From BOG-931 sp963761525 (GTDB taxonomy: Bacteria; Pseudomonadota; Alphaproteobacteria; Rhizobiales; Xanthobacteraceae), in assembly GCA_963761525.1 (NCBI GenBank), contig CAVXHG010000008.1, positions 1,612,001 through 1,676,000 of the forward strand: 64,000 nt of DNA, in the 5' to 3' direction. The notes under the pieces were generated by a model. That model worked only from the letters and a program-made list of their open reading frames with translations, did not search any database and had not been told where the DNA came from. The position numbers and the translations under genes are program-made. Positions 61,099 through 64,000 of the stretch are shown here, piece after piece (position 1 is the stretch's first letter; every line of letters begins with the position of its first letter).

Positions 61099-62295
61099 TT
61101 AGTCGATGGCAGCAGCGATCCGATCAAGTGTGCTCGCCATATCAAACTCAACGTCGCCAGCAAATATTCCCAGCACGGTATAATTATGATCTTTGAGCCA
61201 GGCATTTTTTTCTGCGCGGGTTTTCGCAGCCGCCGTGCTTTCGTCGGGCGGAACGATTTCGATGACCAGGCGTAACGGGAACGACACAAAATCGCAGATG
61301 TGCTGACCGATCGGCGTCTGGCGTTTGAAACCGCGGCCGGCAAAGCGGCGGTTATTGGTAAGCGCGTGCCAAAGCGCACGCTCGGCCTCGGTCGGATTGC
61401 GGCGCAGGAGCCGCGCCAGCCCGCGCACCAGGGCGCGCTCTTTCGGCACATCACCAGAGCCACGCTCGGCCAACAGCGTGCGCAGCATCTCCGCTTCCTC
61501 GCCGTCGAGTACGCCGCCGCGGGCCGGTCCTTTGCGGCCTTCGGCGATCGACATCACCACGCCGTGCAAAGTCTGAATGTCCTGCTGGGTCGGCGCCATA
61601 CGCGTGAAAATGTTGCGCAGATTGATCTGCATGGTTTCGCGCTTGTCAGGCGGCCGAAAGAACTCGACCTTCTCGAGTTCGCGTTCGATCGCGGCAAAGA
61701 AAGCAAGCAGTTGCTGCTTGCCGGCCTGCGGAGACTTCCGCGGCGTCGAGAACGGCAATGCCCCACTCGACTGCAATTTGAACCACTCATAGGCAACGAT
61801 GATCACGGCTTGCGCAAGATTGAGCGAGGCGAAGGCCGGATTGACCGGCAACGTGACAATGCAGTCGGCAAGCGCAACCTCATCGTTCTCAAGCCCGTTG
61901 CGCTCGCGGCCGAACAGGATGGCGACGGTTTCCCCCGCGGCGACACGCGGCGCTATTTCGGCCGCCGCACCGGCCGGGCCGATGACCGGCTTGGCCTGGT
62001 CGTGGGAACGCGCTGTCGTTGCCAGCACAAAGGTGCAATCGGCGATCGCAGACGGCAAATCGTCATAAAGCACGGCGCCGTCGAGGATGCGGTCGGCGCC
62101 TGCCGCCATGATGTGCGCCTTGTCGTTCGGCCAGGCCTGCCGCGGTTTAACCAGCCGGAGCCGGGAAAGGCCGAAATTCGCCATGGCGCGCGCCGCGGCG
62201 CCGATATTTTCGCCCATCTGCGGCTCGACCAGGATGACGACGGGGCCCGGCGTTTCCACCCAGCGTTTGGTCTTATCGGTTCCTGCTCCCGGCAT
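61099..62295 (-). CDS. TrmJ-like RNA methyltransferase fused to a DUF559 domain
   Basis: The 398-residue protein joins two parts. Residues 15-250 are a SPOUT 2'-O-methyltransferase of the TrmJ type: VILVEPQMGENIGAAARAMA, LFGRERNGL (128-136) and LPVNPAFASLNLAQAV (149-164), with the knot residues. Residues 288-395 match DUF559, a Vsr/PD-(D/E)XK-like fold: LARLLRRNPTEAERALWHAL, RQTPIGQHICDFVSF with Asp335, and LRLVIEI with Glu346. The usual GGQH after the Glu is replaced by PPDES, so nuclease activity is doubtful. TrmJ methylates position 32 of tRNA. The fusion looks in-frame and complete. Confidence 0.85.
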   Translation of the reverse strand: MPGAGTDKTKRWVETPGPVVILVEPQMGENIGAAARAMANFGLSRLRLVKPRQAWPNDKAHIMAAGADRILDGAVLYDDLPSAIADCTFVLATTARSHDQAKPVIGPAGAAAEIAPRVAAGETVAILFGRERNGLENDEVALADCIVTLPVNPAFASLNLAQAVIIVAYEWFKLQSSGALPFSTPRKSPQAGKQQLLAFFAAIERELEKVEFFRPPDKRETMQINLRNIFTRMAPTQQDIQTLHGVVMSIAEGRKGPARGGVLDGEEAEMLRTLLAERGSGDVPKERALVRGLARLLRRNPTEAERALWHALTNNRRFAGRGFKRQTPIGQHICDFVSFPLRLVIEIVPPDESTAAAKTRAEKNAWLKDHNYTVLGIFAGDVEFDMASTLDRIAAAID

Positions 62296-62370
62296 GACGC
62301 CTCTAATGCACGGCAGCGCCGGGTTCGTCGAGATGGAATTGGTTTGAAGCGGACAGGCGTTGAATCAAGC

Positions 62371-63492
62371 CTACTGTTTGGTGCCCGCCGGCGAACAAAC
62401 AGCCTTCAGTGCTCGCCATTCGGCGGCTGACAGGATCTCAGGACCTGTGGTCGGGCGGTCCTCGCGGCGCATCAACTCCCGGCGCTCTTCAGTCAAAGGA
62501 TGGCTTGCAAGGATGCCGAGACTGCTGCTGGCCTGTGCACCGGTGATGCGGAATAGCAGCTCCCCCATGGGCGCAGGCGAGCGGCCCAGCGCATGCATCG
62601 TCCTGATCGCAAAGTCGTCGGCGTTTCTTTCGGCTTCTCGCGTATAGGACGCTTGGGTCAGGGCACGGCCGGCAAAGATCACCGCAGCCGAGCCCGTGAA
62701 GTCGCCAAACAAAAGCCCGATCAAGAAGCCGGTACCGCCCTGCTGGATCAGCATACGCATCTGGTCGCGATGACTGACGTGGCCCATTTCGTGGGCTATT
62801 ACGCCAGCAACTTCGTCAGCGTTGTTGGCTTTCTGCAGTAGACCATTGAGGAGATAAATCCGCCCTCCAGGCAAGGCGAAGGCGTTGGGTACGGGCGAGG
62901 CAAGCACTGCGGTTTGTAAAGGCCGATCGATGTGGCTCGCCTGGCGTAGCGTTTCGACAAGTTTTGCGAAAGCCGCATCTCCTTCGCTATTGGTGCACGT
63001 TTTTCCGCCGAATATTGCTTTCACCTGATTGTCGCCGATATCGCCCAGACGCCGTTCGAATGAAAACGGGATCAGAGGAACCAGCCGGTCCGCAACGAGC
63101 GGCACGCCAAAAACGGTGACAAGAACAATGGATGCGATTGCGGCTAGTGACCAAACGACAATGCGGAGTGTCTGCTTCCCACCGCCGCGATCGGCAATGA
63201 GGAATTTCGAGCGTGTCCGAATCTCCTCTTGGACTGCGGGGTCGAATACCTCGAGCCTCGCCAACGATGGAGCCGAAATACATTTGAGCCGCAGAGTGCC
63301 CTGCCCGCCGTCGGCAATCCTCAAGTGGTCGTAAGGCCATGACGCAACCACGACACCATCCTCAACGATGTCGAGGTTTTGATCACAGCGAAGTAATACT
63401 TCGTGCCGGCGGTTACTGGTGCCGTCAAAATAAATTGCCGGCCTTGCTGTCGGGCTTAGTGCTGCAGCCAGAACGTCCACAACGCCTGACAT
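62371..63492 (-). CDS. M48 family zinc metallopeptidase
   Basis: A 373-residue membrane protease of the M48 (HtpX/Oma1-like) family. An N-terminal region of 110 residues precedes one membrane helix (IVVWSLAAIASIVLVTVFGV, about 111-130). The zinc motif HEMGH lies at 234-238 in VAGVIAHEMGHVSHRD, and the third-ligand region is YTREAERNADDFAIRTM. AFALPGGRIYLLNGLL is the usual strand before the motif. The protease domain is probably on the periplasmic side. Its ATG lies 3 bases after the corrected stop of the upstream gene, so the two form an operon. Confidence 0.92.
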   Translation of the reverse strand: MSGVVDVLAAALSPTARPAIYFDGTSNRRHEVLLRCDQNLDIVEDGVVVASWPYDHLRIADGGQGTLRLKCISAPSLARLEVFDPAVQEEIRTRSKFLIADRGGGKQTLRIVVWSLAAIASIVLVTVFGVPLVADRLVPLIPFSFERRLGDIGDNQVKAIFGGKTCTNSEGDAAFAKLVETLRQASHIDRPLQTAVLASPVPNAFALPGGRIYLLNGLLQKANNADEVAGVIAHEMGHVSHRDQMRMLIQQGGTGFLIGLLFGDFTGSAAVIFAGRALTQASYTREAERNADDFAIRTMHALGRSPAPMGELLFRITGAQASSSLGILASHPLTEERRELMRREDRPTTGPEILSAAEWRALKAVCSPAGTKQ

Positions 63493-63495
63493 CCG

Positions 63496-64000
63496 TTAGA
63501 ATCCAACGACATCGAGACTTCTGGCCAAAACCCTCGCCCAACGCGCTCACCAAATCACCGCGCGCCGTGACATTGTCAGCACGATCGATCCTATGCACCG
63601 TCGCCGATCGAACGACGCGCTCCCATACGCCATAATTAAGATAGACGCGGATAACCACGCCCAAACAAAGTACCAGGACCAGGTAGTTTAGCGCGGTTGG
63701 CCCCAGCACCACGTAAGGATGCTGACGAAGCAGCGCCGCCATGGCCTGCGAATTCATCTGGCCGCCAGCGAAACGTCGAAATATTGCGATGACCGCGCTG
63801 ACGACGGCGCCATCAATCGAGGTGACGAGGAGCATCCATCCGATCACCGCCCAGTACGTCCCGATCAGGGCAGTAGCACGCAAATTCAACTCAAAGCTTA
63901 TCTCCGCAAAACGGATACCGCGGACCCACCAACGCCAGACGATGGCGTTAAAAACGGAGTAGGCAAAAGGACCAGAGATCAACAGGAGAATTATCGGCAG
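63496..64000 (-). CDS. DUF898 (YjgN-like) membrane protein, partial and with probable frameshift
   Basis: The gene enters from beyond the right edge, so the N-terminus is missing. Three or more hydrophobic segments are seen (LIGTYWAVIGWMLLVTSIDG, YLVLVLCLGVVIRVYLNYG) and a DUF898-like motif WWVRGIRFAEISFELNLR. As read, the frame runs on to 63425 with an unlikely tail. Removing one base of the four A's at 63527-63530 gives GEGLARSLDVVGF and a TAA at 63496-63498, which resembles the normal family ending and stops 3 bases before the M48 start. It is thus frameshifted, or the sequence has an error. Confidence 0.75.

Noticed and set aside
1..64000. tRNA or rRNA genes, CRISPR arrays, insertion sequences, integrases or phage genes
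   Set aside because: I saw no regular repeat-spacer array, transposase or integrase motif, or RNA gene by reading. A tRNAscan or IS search would be needed to be certain.

Overview
The window looks like core chromosome of a high-GC alphaproteobacterium of the order Hyphomicrobiales, in the Bradyrhizobium/Nitrobacteraceae-Xanthobacteraceae sphere. The grounds are: DUF1476 (the alphaproteobacterial ATP synthase zeta subunit), the cluster purC-purS-purQ-purL with bolA, grxD, rpsD, murI and purB nearby, a long-insert LivG with a DUF6867 partner, the BcsS-type protein, and many Bug-type and Liv-type solute-binding proteins. I see no tRNA, rRNA, CRISPR array, IS element or prophage. The placement is inference from gene content; no database was searched.

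Layout. 1-10.9 kb: small stress and regulatory genes (DUF302, a cyclic-nucleotide-binding domain protein, HdeD), a Cys-rich DUF3109-like protein, a 921-aa TIR / STAND NTPase / transmembrane / FGE-sulfatase-fold protein (the most striking gene here), an unknown divergent gene, a lone Liv-type binding protein, an MFS carrier and an orphan BcsS. 10.9-18.8 kb: organic acid uptake and activation (DctA, a Bug receptor, an NDP-forming acyl-CoA synthetase broken by a frameshift), an exported M20 amidohydrolase, a DUF4189 protein and a serine beta-lactamase-like hydrolase. 18.8-28.6 kb: a complete minus-strand form II CoxL-type molybdenum hydroxylase cluster (coxG, coxS, coxL, coxM, a MoxR ATPase, a VWA protein, two XdhC pieces and a MocA-like cytidylyltransferase fused to a molybdopterin-binding domain).

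28.7-39.9 kb: aromatic-acid catabolism and uptake: pcaD, an SPFH protein, an Ivy-type lysozyme inhibitor, a second Bug receptor, hpaC-hpaB, and divergently livH-livM-livG-livF-DUF6867-livK ending in a strong terminator. 39.9-46 kb: a small periplasmic protein, CcdA, a P1-family peptidase, a NodB-type polysaccharide deacetylase, a frameshifted D-amino acid dehydrogenase and a Ser/Thr-rich protein. 46-59.7 kb: housekeeping genes (rpe-purB, murI, rpsD, grxD, bolA, purL, purQ, purS, purC, the ATP synthase zeta subunit). This block is interrupted by an OFA-type MFS carrier, a four-repeat Cys-rich exported protein and, between purS and purC, an arylmalonate-decarboxylase-like gene. 59.7-64 kb: an HpcH/HpaI aldolase, cytochrome b561, a TrmJ-type methyltransferase fused to a DUF559 domain, an M48 protease and a truncated DUF898 membrane protein at the edge.

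How the genes work together. HpaBC, PcaD, the Liv transporter and perhaps the HpaI-type aldolase suggest a soil bacterium taking up and degrading aromatic acids. The molybdenum hydroxylase cluster has its own cofactor maturation and insertion genes, but its AYRGAGR motif argues against calling it a CO dehydrogenase. The best candidate for an under-described system is the transmembrane TIR-STAND protein, which puts a putative NAD-cleaving TIR domain and an NTPase on one side of the membrane and a Cys-rich C-type-lectin-like FGE fold on the other. Three genes (near 14,950, 44,288 and 63,528) each become full length if one base is removed, so sequence error should be excluded before calling them pseudogenes.
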